From Paraburkholderia fungorum (lineage in GTDB: Bacteria > Pseudomonadota > Gammaproteobacteria > Burkholderiales > Burkholderiaceae): 64,000 nucleotides of DNA. The notes beneath the pieces are model-generated. The model was not told the origin of the DNA, made no database searches, and worked only from the letters and a program-made list of their open reading frames with translations. The stretch lies in contig NZ_MCAS01000005.1 of assembly GCF_003610895.1 (NCBI RefSeq), positions 62,001-126,000 of the forward strand. The letters are read 5' to 3'. Shown piece by piece: positions 1-10,065 of the stretch. The position numbers were made by a program, and so were the translations under genes. Every line of letters begins with the position of its first letter. The first letter of the stretch is position 1.

Positions 1-47
1 ACCGGCCGCACGGACACCCCGCGCGGCCACGTATGGAGAACCGCCGG

Positions 48-1061
48 ATGCAAGCCTGGCTACCTGACCTGCAACAACTGCTCGCGCACGGCGACGCCGC
101 CGTGCTGGTGACGGTCGCACGCGTCGAAGGTTCGGCGCCCCGCGAAGCCGGCACCAAGATGATCGTCACGCGCGAATCGGCGAAACACACGATCGGCGGC
201 GGACATCTCGAATGGAAGGCCATCGAGACCGCCCGCCAGGTGCTGCGCGACGGCATGCGCTCACCGCACATGCGCCGCCTCGAACGCTTCGCGCTTGGAC
301 CGAGTCTCGGCCAATGCTGCGGCGGCGCGGTGATTCTCGCCTTTGAGCGCCTCGACATCGGCGATCTCGGGTGGATCACGTCGCTCGCAAAACGTGTGGC
401 CGCGGGCCTTTCGACGGTGCGTAGCGTATCATTCGGCCCCGCACCGGATGCGGTGATGCTGTCCGACCCCGAGCCGGGTGTCGATGCCGCCGACTGCCTG
501 CTGTGGGACGGCGCCGGTTTCGACGACAGCGGCGCGCTGCTCACCGAAACCATCGCGCCAGGCGACTTCCAGGTCGTGCTGTTCGGCGCCGGTCACGTGG
601 GCGCGGCGCTGGTTCGCGTGCTGGCCACGCTGCCTTGCACGGTACGCTGGGTCGACGAGCGCGACGCGCAGTTTCCACCCGTGGAAACGCTGCATGCGCC
701 GAATGTGAAGATCGATCCGAACGACGCGCCCGACGAAGCCATCGATCAGGCCGCGCCGCACACGTACTTCATCGTGATGACGCACAACCATGCGCTCGAT
801 CTCGAGTTGGCGGAGCGCATTCTGCGGCGCGGCGATTTCGCGTTCTTCGGCATGATCGGCTCGCACACCAAGCGCAAGCAGTTCGAACATCGGCTGGCCG
901 CGCGCGGCATCGATCCGTCGCAGATTGCGCGGATGAAGTGCCCGCTCGGCGTCGACGGTATCGTGGACAAGTCGCCGGAGATCATCGCGATCTCGGCGGC
1001 AGCCCAGGTGTTGCAAGCCGTGGAGGCGAATGCGGGCGCGCATGCGGCGCAGACGGTCTGA
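48..1061 (+). CDS. xdhC: Xanthine dehydrogenase accessory protein XdhC
   Basis: XdhC inserts the sulfurated molybdenum cofactor into xanthine dehydrogenase in the cytoplasm. The 337-residue product has the N-terminal XdhC/CoxI domain (GSAPREAGTKM, IGGGHLE, and a Cys-Cys pair in GQCCGG) and a C-terminal Rossmann-like domain (VVLFGAGHVGAAL). I chose the ATG at 48 over the one at 33 because GGAG lies 9 bases before it. The xdhA/xdhB genes would be upstream, outside the window; a reading frame ending at 65-67 could be the XdhB tail but is too short to call. Deaminase genes follow on the same strand, so the locus is a purine degradation group. Confidence 0.93.
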   Translation: MQAWLPDLQQLLAHGDAAVLVTVARVEGSAPREAGTKMIVTRESAKHTIGGGHLEWKAIETARQVLRDGMRSPHMRRLERFALGPSLGQCCGGAVILAFERLDIGDLGWITSLAKRVAAGLSTVRSVSFGPAPDAVMLSDPEPGVDAADCLLWDGAGFDDSGALLTETIAPGDFQVVLFGAGHVGAALVRVLATLPCTVRWVDERDAQFPPVETLHAPNVKIDPNDAPDEAIDQAAPHTYFIVMTHNHALDLELAERILRRGDFAFFGMIGSHTKRKQFEHRLAARGIDPSQIARMKCPLGVDGIVDKSPEIIAISAAAQVLQAVEANAGAHAAQTV

Positions 1062-1151
1062 TTTGCCGCACAATCGACCTGCCGCCCGAACGCGCTTGCA
1101 TCCTGCCACGCATCCCGCATCCGGCGCGAACCGACTCCAACGAACTCCTGA

Positions 1152-2210
<1,059 letters not shown>

Positions 2211-2315
2211 CGGGCCAATGAATAGCAGCCGGCGGCGGCACGGGCTCATTTCAGAGCCAGAGTAAAACCGTCGTCCGCGCTGCTTAGCTCCCCACAATAC
2301 GGAGACGGTTTTTCC

Positions 2316-3680
2316 ATGACTCAATCGGCACCATCGGCACCATCGACCCAATCAGCATTCCGCGCGCAACTGCTGACCTTCAACGGGGACCCCGCGCAAT
2401 CGCCCAACGCGGCGGTCTTCAACGAAGACGGCTTGCTGATCGTCGAAGACGGCCATGTCGTCGCGGCGGGCGCGTACGCCGAGCTCGCATCGCGGCTCGC
2501 GCCGGGCACCCATGTGCAGGAAATGCGCGACAAGCTGATCGTGCCGGGCTTTATCGATACGCACATTCACTATCCGCAGACCGACATGATCGCGTCGCCG
2601 GCGCCGGGGCTTTTGCCGTGGCTCGACACCTACACGTTCCCGACCGAGCGCCGCTTCGCCGATCCGGCGTATGCGCGCGATACGGCCAGCTTCTTCGTGG
2701 ATGAGCTGCTGGCGTGCGGCACGACCACCGCGCTCGTGTATTGCACGGTCCACAAAGATTCGGCCGACGCCCTCTTCACCGAAAGCGAAGCGCGCAACCT
2801 GCGCATGGTGGCCGGCAAGGTGCTGATGGACCGCAACTGCCCGGAATTCCTGCGCGACACGGCGCAATCGGGCTATGACGACAGCGCCGAGCTGATCGGC
2901 CGCTGGCACAACCGTGGCCGCCAGATGTACGCGCTCACGCCGCGTTTTGCGCCGACCTCGACCGAAGCGCAACTTGAAGCGTGCGGCGTGCTGGCGGGCA
3001 AGCATCCGGACATTTTCATCCAGAGCCACGTTGCCGAGAATACGGACGAAGTGAAGTGGGTCGCCGATCTGTTCCCGGGGCACCGCAGCTACCTGGACAT
3101 CTACGATCACTACGGCCTGCTGCGCCGCCGCGCGGTGTACGGCCACTGCATCTATCTCGACGACGAAGACCGCAAGCGCATGGCGCAAACCGGCACGGTC
3201 GCCTCGCACTGCCCGACTTCGAATCTGTTCCTCGGCAGCGGCCTGTTCGACTTCGACAAGGCCGACGAAGCCGGCACGCCGATCGCGCTGGCCACGGACG
3301 TCGGCGGCGGCACCTCGTTCTCGATGCTGCAGACCATGAACGAAGCGCACAAGGTCGCGCGTCTGACCGGGCATCATCTGACGGCCACACGCATGTTCTA
3401 TCTGGCCACCGCGGGTGCCGCAGAGGCACTCGATCTGGCCGACAAGGTCGGCACGTTGAAGCCAAAGTCGGAAGCCGACTTCGTCGTGCTCGATCCGCAA
3501 GCCACGCCGCTGCTCGCACGCCGTACCGCACGCACCGAATCGCTCGAGGAACTGCTGTTCGCGTTCGCGCTGCTCGGCGACGACCGCGCGATCTACGAAA
3601 CGTATGCCGCCGGCAAGCGCGTGCATCGTCGCGACGACGTGCGTCAGCATGCGCCGCGTACGGCGAAAATCGCGGCCTGA
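2316..3680 (+). CDS. guaD: Guanine deaminase
   Basis: Converts guanine to xanthine and ammonia, giving the substrate of xanthine dehydrogenase encoded just upstream. The 454-residue protein is of normal length for bacterial GuaD. It shows the amidohydrolase zinc motif H83-I-H85 in PGFIDTHIHYPQ, the PRFAPT stretch, QSHVAEN, GHCIYLDD and a late TDVGGG motif with the metal-binding Asp. GGAG lies upstream of the ATG. A strong bidirectional terminator follows and separates it from the convergent halogenase-like gene. Confidence 0.95.
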   Translation: MTQSAPSAPSTQSAFRAQLLTFNGDPAQSPNAAVFNEDGLLIVEDGHVVAAGAYAELASRLAPGTHVQEMRDKLIVPGFIDTHIHYPQTDMIASPAPGLLPWLDTYTFPTERRFADPAYARDTASFFVDELLACGTTTALVYCTVHKDSADALFTESEARNLRMVAGKVLMDRNCPEFLRDTAQSGYDDSAELIGRWHNRGRQMYALTPRFAPTSTEAQLEACGVLAGKHPDIFIQSHVAENTDEVKWVADLFPGHRSYLDIYDHYGLLRRRAVYGHCIYLDDEDRKRMAQTGTVASHCPTSNLFLGSGLFDFDKADEAGTPIALATDVGGGTSFSMLQTMNEAHKVARLTGHHLTATRMFYLATAGAAEALDLADKVGTLKPKSEADFVVLDPQATPLLARRTARTESLEELLFAFALLGDDRAIYETYAAGKRVHRRDDVRQHAPRTAKIAA

Positions 3681-3713
3681 AGAGACGCCCGGGCTAATCC
3701 GGACGGCTGAATA

Positions 3714-3746
3714 AAAAACGGCGCTTCCTGAAGGAAGCGCCGTTTT
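3714..3746. terminator. Bidirectional rho-independent terminator
   Basis: A perfect 12-bp stem (AACGGCGCTTCC and its complement) with loop TGAA, preceded by an A-run and followed by a T-run, sits between the convergent guaD and halogenase-like genes and can serve both. Confidence 0.9.
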
Positions 3747-3771
3747 CATTTGCGCGAACCGTGCAACTCGA

Positions 3772-5079
3772 TCAACGATGCGTGCACACGTCATGCAACG
3801 CATTCAGGCGGCGCACCGGATCGGCGACATAAGGATTCGATTCGTCCCACGCGTAACCCGCCAGCACCGCGCTGATCATGCGGCGGATCGACGGCGTCTG
3901 GTCCGGATAAAAAATGATGTCCTGCAACTCGCCCGTGTACCAGCGTTCGACAAAGGCGCGGAACGTGTCGATCCCCTTGCGCAACGGCACGTCGTAAGCG
4001 GCCGACCAGTCGATCTGCTCGCCGTCCAGTTGCCGGTTCAACGTCTGCACCGCGAGATGCGCGGAACGCAGCGCGATCGTCACGCCGGACGAAAACACCG
4101 GATCGAGAAATTCGCCCGCATTGCCGAGCAATGCGTAGCCCGGTCCATGCAAACGCTCGACATTCGCCGCATAGCCGCCGATATGACGCACCGGCATCAG
4201 AAACGGCGCGTTGCCGATCAACGGCCCGAGTGTCGGCTCCTGCTGGATCAGCGCGCGCAGTTTCGCGTCGCGCTCCGCTTCCGGCACATCGAGGAAACTG
4301 GCCTCGGCGACGCAACCCACCGAGGAGCGGCCACCCGCGAGCGGAATCATCCAGAACCACACGTCGCGGCGCTCGGGGTGTGTCGCCACGCAGATCTTGT
4401 TGCGGTCGGTTGCGCCGGCCGGAATGCCGTCCAGCACATGCGAGAAGATCGCGGCTCGGGTCGGCATGCGCGTCGGAGCTTCCAGGTTCAGCAAACGCGG
4501 CAGCACGCGGCCGAAACCGCTCGCGTCGAACACGAATCGCGCCGCCACTTCATAGGCGTTGTCCGCTTCGTCGATCACCTCCAGCACCGGCTTGCTGCCG
4601 CCTTCGCCCTCAGTGCCCGGATGCATGGCCCGGACCGTATGGCCAAAGCGCACGTCGGCGCCCTGCTCTGCCGCGCAGCGAATCAGAATATCGTCGAACA
4701 CCGCGCGCTCGACCTGGTACGTGGTGCCCCAACCCGTCGAGTGTTTGTCACGGAAGTCGAATGCCGACGACTGGCCGCGATGAATGAAATGCGCACCGTT
4801 CTTGTACTGGAACCCGGCTTCGACCACCGCCTGCAGCATGCCCGCCTCTTCGAGGTAGGCCATGCTTTGCGGCAGCAGACTTTCACCTATCGAGAAACGC
4901 GGGAAATGCTGGCGCTCCAGCACCAGCACCGAGCGGGCCGCCCGGCGCAATAGCGCCGCTGCGACTGCACCTGCCGGACCTGCGCCGATGATCGCTACAT
5001 CGACGTTTATGCGCGTTGACGAATGTGTACTCAAGGTTGCCTCAATCGTTTGCTTGCTCTGGGCAGCGTTACGCTGCAT
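3772..5079 (-). CDS. FAD-dependent oxidoreductase, flavin halogenase-like, of the aryl polyene locus
   Basis: A 435-residue flavoprotein. It has an N-terminal dinucleotide-binding motif GAGPAG (32-37), the GES motif of flavin halogenases (65-67, in FSIGESLLP), a lysine in the place of the halogenase catalytic Lys (K93 in QYKNGAHF) and a W-x-W-x-I-P motif (WFWMIP, 241-246). These fit the flavin-dependent halogenase family, as in the halogenated xanthomonadin pigments. Whether it halogenates the polyene or acts as another oxidoreductase cannot be decided from sequence. It diverges from the methyltransferase gene and sits at the distal edge of the APE cluster, transcribed in the same direction as the main operon. 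Confidence 0.85.
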   Translation of the reverse strand: MQRNAAQSKQTIEATLSTHSSTRINVDVAIIGAGPAGAVAAALLRRAARSVLVLERQHFPRFSIGESLLPQSMAYLEEAGMLQAVVEAGFQYKNGAHFIHRGQSSAFDFRDKHSTGWGTTYQVERAVFDDILIRCAAEQGADVRFGHTVRAMHPGTEGEGGSKPVLEVIDEADNAYEVAARFVFDASGFGRVLPRLLNLEAPTRMPTRAAIFSHVLDGIPAGATDRNKICVATHPERRDVWFWMIPLAGGRSSVGCVAEASFLDVPEAERDAKLRALIQQEPTLGPLIGNAPFLMPVRHIGGYAANVERLHGPGYALLGNAGEFLDPVFSSGVTIALRSAHLAVQTLNRQLDGEQIDWSAAYDVPLRKGIDTFRAFVERWYTGELQDIIFYPDQTPSIRRMISAVLAGYAWDESNPYVADPVRRLNALHDVCTHR

Positions 5080-5147
5080 GCTTACTTCTCGTTACAATTA
5101 CGCATCACAGCAAGAACACTGAACACTATTCCGTCGGGGAGCCGAGC

Positions 5148-5876
5148 GTGTCGCCATCCGAAACATCCAGCGTGCCTTTCGTGCCGGAAACGGCCTTCGG
5201 GATCTGGTTCCTGCGTACCTATACGTGGGAACATCATGTGCTGCGGGTCGCGATTAACGACCTCAAACGCCTGATCGACGCGCCCTTGCCCGTCGCGCCG
5301 GTTATCGTCGACGTCGGCTGCGGGCAAGGCATTTCATTTCACCTGCTCGCCGACGCGTTCAAGCCGCGCCGCATCGTCGGTGTCGATTTTCACGAGCCCT
5401 CGCTGACGCTTGCCACCAATGCGGCCCACGCCTGCCGCGACAAGCTCGCCGATATCGACGTACTGCACGGCGACTGCGCGCAATTGCCGTTACCCGATGC
5501 CAGCGCCGACATCGTGTTCTGCCATCAAACCTTCCACCATCTCGTCGAGCAGGACCGCGCGCTCGCCGAATTCCGCCGCGTGCTCAAACCGGGCGGCATC
5601 CTGCTGTTCGCCGAATCCACCGACGCGTACATCAAATCGTGGGTGATCCGGCTGCTGTTCCGCCATCCCATGCACGTGCAGAAAAGCGCGGACGGCTACC
5701 TCGACATGATCCGCCGCGGCGGTTTTCGCTTCGAACAGCGCAACGTCTCGCTGCCGTATCTCTGGTGGAGCCGCGCGAAAGACTTCGGCCTGCTCGAACG
5801 CATCGGCCTCTACCATCCGCAACCTGGCAAGCGTCGTGAAACGCTGGTCAATGTCGCGGCGGTGAAGGCGGATTGA
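5148..5876 (+). CDS. Class I SAM-dependent methyltransferase
   Basis: A 242-residue methyltransferase with SAM motif I at about residues 54-62 (VDVGCGQG) and the later motif around LPDASADIVFCHQTFHHL typical of methyltransferase domain 11 proteins. I chose the GTG at 5148 because GGGGAG lies about 8 bases upstream; the longer frame starting at 5016 would overlap the divergent gene. It is the only plus-strand gene in the APE locus. Aryl polyenes carry methylated aromatic heads, so head-group methylation is a plausible but unproven role. Confidence 0.85.
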   Translation: MSPSETSSVPFVPETAFGIWFLRTYTWEHHVLRVAINDLKRLIDAPLPVAPVIVDVGCGQGISFHLLADAFKPRRIVGVDFHEPSLTLATNAAHACRDKLADIDVLHGDCAQLPLPDASADIVFCHQTFHHLVEQDRALAEFRRVLKPGGILLFAESTDAYIKSWVIRLLFRHPMHVQKSADGYLDMIRRGGFRFEQRNVSLPYLWWSRAKDFGLLERIGLYHPQPGKRRETLVNVAAVKAD

Positions 5877-5930
5877 AGCTTGCTGCCAGGGCGGCGGCAT
5901 CTCATCGCCCTGGCAAGCATTACGGCATAC

Positions 5931-6377
5931 TCACTTGCCGCGCAGCGTCACCACATCACCCGTCAGCGCCACGCCGGCGATCACCGCGCCCGCGCCACAC
6001 GTGAACTCAGTCGCGCTCTCACGCACTTCGTTCTTGTAGTTGCTCTTGATGTTGATCACCGCATTACCGCCTTCCTTACGCGCGCGATCCTGCAACTCGA
6101 TCACAGCCGAAAGAAACACGTGCTGGCACGCTTCCAGGTCGCTCTTGCCGAAGGCGTTGGTCTTCTTGTTGGTCGCGAATTCGCCCATCTTCTTCAGCAC
6201 GGCCGGATGCGGCTGGCCCGCGAAATACAGCGCGATGTCGCTGCTGACCTTGCCCGGTTCGCTTTGCAGTGCCGGCGCGACGGGATAGTTGTCGACCGTG
6301 TCGCGAGCAAACGCCTGGGTCGCGCTCAACGTGGCCACCGCAGCGAACAGCGTGGCAAACAGTACATTGCGTTTCAT
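5931..6377 (-). CDS. Exported small protein, paralogue of the next gene
   Basis: A 148-residue protein with a clear Sec signal peptide (about 1-24, ending TQAFA). Its mature part shares with the adjacent upstream gene the pattern YF-GQ-HPAV, an AC/ACHE helix region, NAVI(N/D)(I/V) and TEFTCG/TDFTCG. Related proteins are often mis-annotated as excinuclease ATPase subunit; no ATPase motif is present. AGGAG precedes the ATG. It is the last minus-strand gene after the APE operon, so a role in pigment export or anchoring is possible but unproven. Two cysteines (one in the helix region, one in TCG) could form a disulfide. Confidence 0.8.
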   Translation of the reverse strand: MKRNVLFATLFAAVATLSATQAFARDTVDNYPVAPALQSEPGKVSSDIALYFAGQPHPAVLKKMGEFATNKKTNAFGKSDLEACQHVFLSAVIELQDRARKEGGNAVINIKSNYKNEVRESATEFTCGAGAVIAGVALTGDVVTLRGK

Positions 6378-6430
6378 TGAGACTCCTTGGTGGTTGTTAT
6401 TGCTTTGATGAGTTTCAGATTCGATTTGAT

Positions 6431-6853
6431 CTAGTTCGCTTCCAGCACGACGAGTTGACCGCTCACCGCAACCGCAGCCGCGCTAGGGCTCACGCCACAG
6501 GTGAAATCGGTCGATGAACTGGTCGTCGTGCTGTGAAAGCGCGTCGACACGTCGATCACGGCATTCGCGTTGCGTTCGCGAGCCGCCGCGCGCAGCTTCT
6601 GCACCGCTTCGGCCAGCGCTTCATGGCATGCGTCGTCAGGGCTCGACACCTTGCGTGCGATCCGCGCCGAGTAGGACACGTCGCCCAGATTGGCCTTCAC
6701 CGCCGGGTGGCTCTGCTGACCGAAATAGACCGGCACGCCGCCACGCGACTGGCCTCCGGCCGCCGCGAGCGGCACCGATTTCACGTCGGTCGCGCAGCCC
6801 GCCTGCGTCAGCACCACCACCGCCAGCGCACCCAGTACAAAACGTTTTTTCAT
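6431..6853 (-). CDS. Putative lipoprotein, paralogue of the neighbouring exported protein
   Basis: A 140-residue protein with a lipobox (LTQAGC, Cys at about 19), so probably membrane anchored. It is homologous to the downstream gene (shared YFGQQSHPAV, NAVIDV, TDFTCGVSP). GAGGG lies before the ATG. It begins 34 bases after the last ketosynthase gene of the APE operon on the same strand and may be cotranscribed. The APE clusters of enterobacteria carry a small outer-membrane-type lipoprotein gene (ApeN, DUF3261) that I do not find here; whether this pair replaces it is speculation. Confidence 0.8.
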   Translation of the reverse strand: MKKRFVLGALAVVVLTQAGCATDVKSVPLAAAGGQSRGGVPVYFGQQSHPAVKANLGDVSYSARIARKVSSPDDACHEALAEAVQKLRAAARERNANAVIDVSTRFHSTTTSSSTDFTCGVSPSAAAVAVSGQLVVLEAN

Positions 6854-6887
6854 TTTTATTGCCCTCGTTCTTTAGATAACGGCCGTT

Positions 6888-8117
6888 TCAACTGCCTTGC
6901 CACACTTCAAACATCAGGCTTGCGCAACTGCCGCCGAACCCGAATGAAATCGACATCGCCGAGCCGATGCGCGCGTCACGCGTCGCGCGCACGAGCGGCA
7001 TGCCGTCGACGGCGGGCTCCGGCGTCTCGATGCCCGCCGTCCCCGCGATGAAACCGTCGCGCATCATCAGCAACGTGTAGATCGCCTCGTGCGCGCCGCA
7101 TGCGCCGAGCGGATGTCCGGTCATGCCTTTGGTGGACGAGAACGCGGGCACTTCGCCGCCGAATACGTCGCTCAACGCGCGCAATTCCTCGACATCGCCA
7201 AGCGGGGTCGACGGCGCGTGCGTGTTGATGTAGTCCGGGCGCCTGCCCGCTGCGCCCAGTGCGCCGCGCATCGCCCGTGCAATGCCGGCCGCGCGCGGCG
7301 TGACCATGCCGGCGGCGTCCGTGCAGTCGCCGAAACCGGTCAGTTCGGCGTAAATACGGGCCCCGCGCGCCAACGCGTGATCGAGCGCTTCGAGCACCAG
7401 CACGCCGCCGCCCGACGCGATCACGAAACCGTCGCGCGCCGTATCGTAGGGGCGCGATGCGCGCTGCGGGGTGTCGTTGAAACCGCGCGACAACGCACCC
7501 ATCGAGTCGAACATCAGCGTCATGTTGTCGTGCAGCGACTCGCTGCCGCCGGCCAGCACGATCTGCTGGCGGCCGGTCTGGATCAGTTGCATCGCCTGAC
7601 CGATGGCGAGCGACGACGTAGTGCACGCCGACGACGGCGAATAGCTCACGCCCTCGAGTCCGAACACCTGCGCCACATTGGCCGACGCGGTGCTGCTCAT
7701 CGCGTGCGGGACCGTGTACGGCGGCACTTTGTCGACACCGCGTGTATTCGCGATCGACATCGCCACGTCGTAACTCGACATCGTGCCGACGCCCGAGCCG
7801 ATCACCGTGCCGGCGTGCGGCGAGCGCAACGCGGCGGGCGCGAGACCGGCATCGTCGATCGCCTTCTTCGCGGCATGGCACGCAAAGCGCGCGGTGTCGC
7901 CCATAAAGCGTTCGAGCTTGCGATCAAACGGCGGCTCCTCCCCGACCGACGCGACGCCCGCCACCTGCGAACCGAAACCGCGCTCACGCCACGCGTCGAT
8001 CCGTTCGATGCGCGAGCGGCCCGCGCGCAACGCGGCCGACACGCCATCGAGCGTATTGCCGAGGCACGACACGATCCCCATGCCGGTGACGACCACGCGT
8101 TGCAGCGCCATGCTCAT
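6888..8117 (-). CDS. Beta-ketoacyl-ACP synthase (third ketosynthase of the APE cluster)
   Basis: A 409-residue thiolase-fold ketosynthase of the FabF/type II PKS family. The nucleophile lies in SSACTTSS, with His motifs in NTHAPSTPLGD and KGMTGHPLGACG, so the Cys-His-His triad appears intact. The start overlaps the stop of the preceding ketosynthase (ATGA), indicating translational coupling. It is the last gene of the coupled operon. Assignment to a particular Ape ketosynthase (ApeO or ApeR type) cannot be settled by eye, because three ketosynthases are present here. Confidence 0.88.
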   Translation of the reverse strand: MSMALQRVVVTGMGIVSCLGNTLDGVSAALRAGRSRIERIDAWRERGFGSQVAGVASVGEEPPFDRKLERFMGDTARFACHAAKKAIDDAGLAPAALRSPHAGTVIGSGVGTMSSYDVAMSIANTRGVDKVPPYTVPHAMSSTASANVAQVFGLEGVSYSPSSACTTSSLAIGQAMQLIQTGRQQIVLAGGSESLHDNMTLMFDSMGALSRGFNDTPQRASRPYDTARDGFVIASGGGVLVLEALDHALARGARIYAELTGFGDCTDAAGMVTPRAAGIARAMRGALGAAGRRPDYINTHAPSTPLGDVEELRALSDVFGGEVPAFSSTKGMTGHPLGACGAHEAIYTLLMMRDGFIAGTAGIETPEPAVDGMPLVRATRDARIGSAMSISFGFGGSCASLMFEVWQGS

Positions 8118-9340
8118 CGAACGCGCCTGAAAATCAGCGACGTGTTGATGCCGCCGAAGGCAAAGTTATTGCTCATCACATGTTCGGCGTCGATCTCACG
8201 GCCCGCGCCGACGATGTAGTCGAGCGGCGCGCAGGCCGGGTCGACGTTCTGCAGGTTCAAGGTCGGCGCATACCAGTTGCGCTTCATCATCTCGATGGTC
8301 CACCACGCCTCCAGCGCACCGCACGCGCCGAGCGTATGGCCGACATAGCTCTTGAGCGAACTGATCGGCATGCGCGCGCCGAAGGTCTGCGCGGTCGCAT
8401 GACTTTCGGCGATGTCGCCACGGTCCGTCGAGGTGCCGTGCGCGTTCACATAAGCGATCGCTTCCGGCGGCAGTTGCGCATCCTTGAGAGCGAGCTGCAT
8501 GGCAATCGCCATGGTTTCGGCGGTCGGCTGGGTCATGTGCGCGCCGTCCGAATTGCAACCGAAGCCGACGATCTCCGCATGAATCCGCGCGCCGCGCGCC
8601 ACCGCGTGTTCATATTCTTCGAGCACCAGCGTGGCCGCGCCTTCGCCGACCACGAGGCCGTCGCGCGCGGCATCGAACGGGCGCGGCGTAAGATGCGGCT
8701 CGTCGTTACGCGTACTGGTCGCGTACAAGGTGTCGAACACGGCCACCGCCGGGCCCGAGAGTTCTTCCGCGCCGCCCGCCAGCATCAGGGTCTGCTTGCC
8801 GGTCTGGATGGCTTCATACGCGTAGCCGATCGCCTGGCTCCCTGACGCGCACGCGCACGAGGTCGGAATGATCCGGCCTTTCAGATCCCAGAAGAGGCTG
8901 ACGTTGACCGCCGTCGTATGCGGCATCATCTGCACGTAACTGTTCGACGTGACGTCGCTCATCGAGCCGGTTTCGAGCATCGTGCCGAAGGCGCGAATCG
9001 GTTGCACCGAGCCCGACGACGAACCGTAGGCGACGCCCATGCGGCCGTCCCGGATGCTGAGGTCGTCGGCGAGTCCCGCGTCGGCGAGCGCCAGTTCGCT
9101 CGCGCGCACCGAGTACATCGACACCGGTCCCATCGAGCGGGTTTTCTTGCGTGGATAGTGCGCGGGCGCCGTGAAGCCCGGCAATGGACACGCGAGCCGC
9201 GTATGCAACGACTCGAAGTAATCCCATTCGGATAGCCGGCGCACCGCGTTCACGCCGCTCTTCAGGCGTGTTTCGATCACGTCCCAGCTATCGCCGAACG
9301 CCGTGACGCCCCCCATGCCGGTAATGACGACGCGCTTCAT
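8114..9340 (-). CDS. Beta-ketoacyl-ACP synthase (ApeR-like)
   Basis: A 408-residue ketosynthase. The active-site Cys is in SCACASGSQA; His residues are in NAHGTSTDRGD and KSYVGHTLGACG. It catalyses decarboxylative condensation of malonyl-ACP onto the growing aryl polyene. The ATG at 9340 shares one base with the stop of the ketoreductase gene (TGATG), so the pair is coupled. Position directly after the FabG-like reductase matches the apeQ-apeR order of enterobacterial APE clusters. Confidence 0.9.
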   Translation of the reverse strand: MKRVVITGMGGVTAFGDSWDVIETRLKSGVNAVRRLSEWDYFESLHTRLACPLPGFTAPAHYPRKKTRSMGPVSMYSVRASELALADAGLADDLSIRDGRMGVAYGSSSGSVQPIRAFGTMLETGSMSDVTSNSYVQMMPHTTAVNVSLFWDLKGRIIPTSCACASGSQAIGYAYEAIQTGKQTLMLAGGAEELSGPAVAVFDTLYATSTRNDEPHLTPRPFDAARDGLVVGEGAATLVLEEYEHAVARGARIHAEIVGFGCNSDGAHMTQPTAETMAIAMQLALKDAQLPPEAIAYVNAHGTSTDRGDIAESHATAQTFGARMPISSLKSYVGHTLGACGALEAWWTIEMMKRNWYAPTLNLQNVDPACAPLDYIVGAGREIDAEHVMSNNFAFGGINTSLIFRRVR

Positions 9341-10065
9341 CACACCATCCCACCATTGACGCCGATCACCTGGCGCGTGACGTACGAGGCCGCATCCGAC
9401 ATCAGGAAGCTGACCACGGACGCCACCTCGGCAGGCTGGCCGACGCGGTTCATCGGCACCGTCTTCAACGCGTGCTCGAGTGGCATCTCGTCGAGCATGC
9501 CGGTCTCGATCAAACCCGGCGCCACGCAGTTGACGGTGATATTGCGCGTCGCCAGTTCGACGGCGAGCGCCTTGGTCGCGCCGATCAGCCCGGCTTTCGC
9601 CGCGCTGTAGTTGACCTGACCGCGATTGCCCATCACCCCGGAGACCGACGCGATCGTGACGATGCGCCCACCCTTTTTCGCCCGCACCATGGGCATGGTC
9701 AACGGATGGACCACGTTGTAGAACGAGTCGAGACCGGTTTCGATCACGATGTCCCAGTCTTCCTCGGTGAGCGCGGGGAACGCGGCGTCGCGGGTCACGC
9801 CCGCGCTGCACACGATGCCGTAGTACGCGCCATGTGCGGCGACATCCGCTTCGAGCACTTCGCGGCACACCGCGCGCTCACGCACGTCGAATTGCAGCAC
9901 GCGCGCCGTGCCGCCTTGCGCGGCGATACCCGTTGCGACTGCTTCAGCCTCGGTGCGGCCCGTGCGGCAATGCACGGACACCGCGAAGCCGTCGGCGGCC
10001 AACTGATACGCAATCGCACGGCCAATGCCGCGGCTTGCGCCGGTAACGAGAACACGCCGGCTCAT
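9340..10065 (-). CDS. 3-oxoacyl-ACP reductase (ApeQ-like)
   Basis: A 241-residue FabG-type short-chain dehydrogenase that reduces the beta-keto group in each polyene extension cycle with NADPH. Visible motifs are TGASRGIG at the N terminus, the catalytic Ser in IASVSG, YSAAKAG (Tyr and Lys) and the C-terminal GVNGGMV. The start overlaps the dehydratase stop in an ATGA. The longer upstream frame is a shadow of the dehydratase gene. Confidence 0.93.
   Translation of the reverse strand: MSRRVLVTGASRGIGRAIAYQLAADGFAVSVHCRTGRTEAEAVATGIAAQGGTARVLQFDVRERAVCREVLEADVAAHGAYYGIVCSAGVTRDAAFPALTEEDWDIVIETGLDSFYNVVHPLTMPMVRAKKGGRIVTIASVSGVMGNRGQVNYSAAKAGLIGATKALAVELATRNITVNCVAPGLIETGMLDEMPLEHALKTVPMNRVGQPAEVASVVSFLMSDAASYVTRQVIGVNGGMV

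Noticed and set aside
2352..3803. A 483-codon minus-strand frame opposite guaD
   Set aside because: Antisense shadow of guanine deaminase; the composition is typical of reverse-frame translation.
5016..5147. Longer methyltransferase start
   Set aside because: It would overlap the divergent flavoprotein gene and lacks a ribosome-binding site; the GTG at 5148 has GGGGAG.
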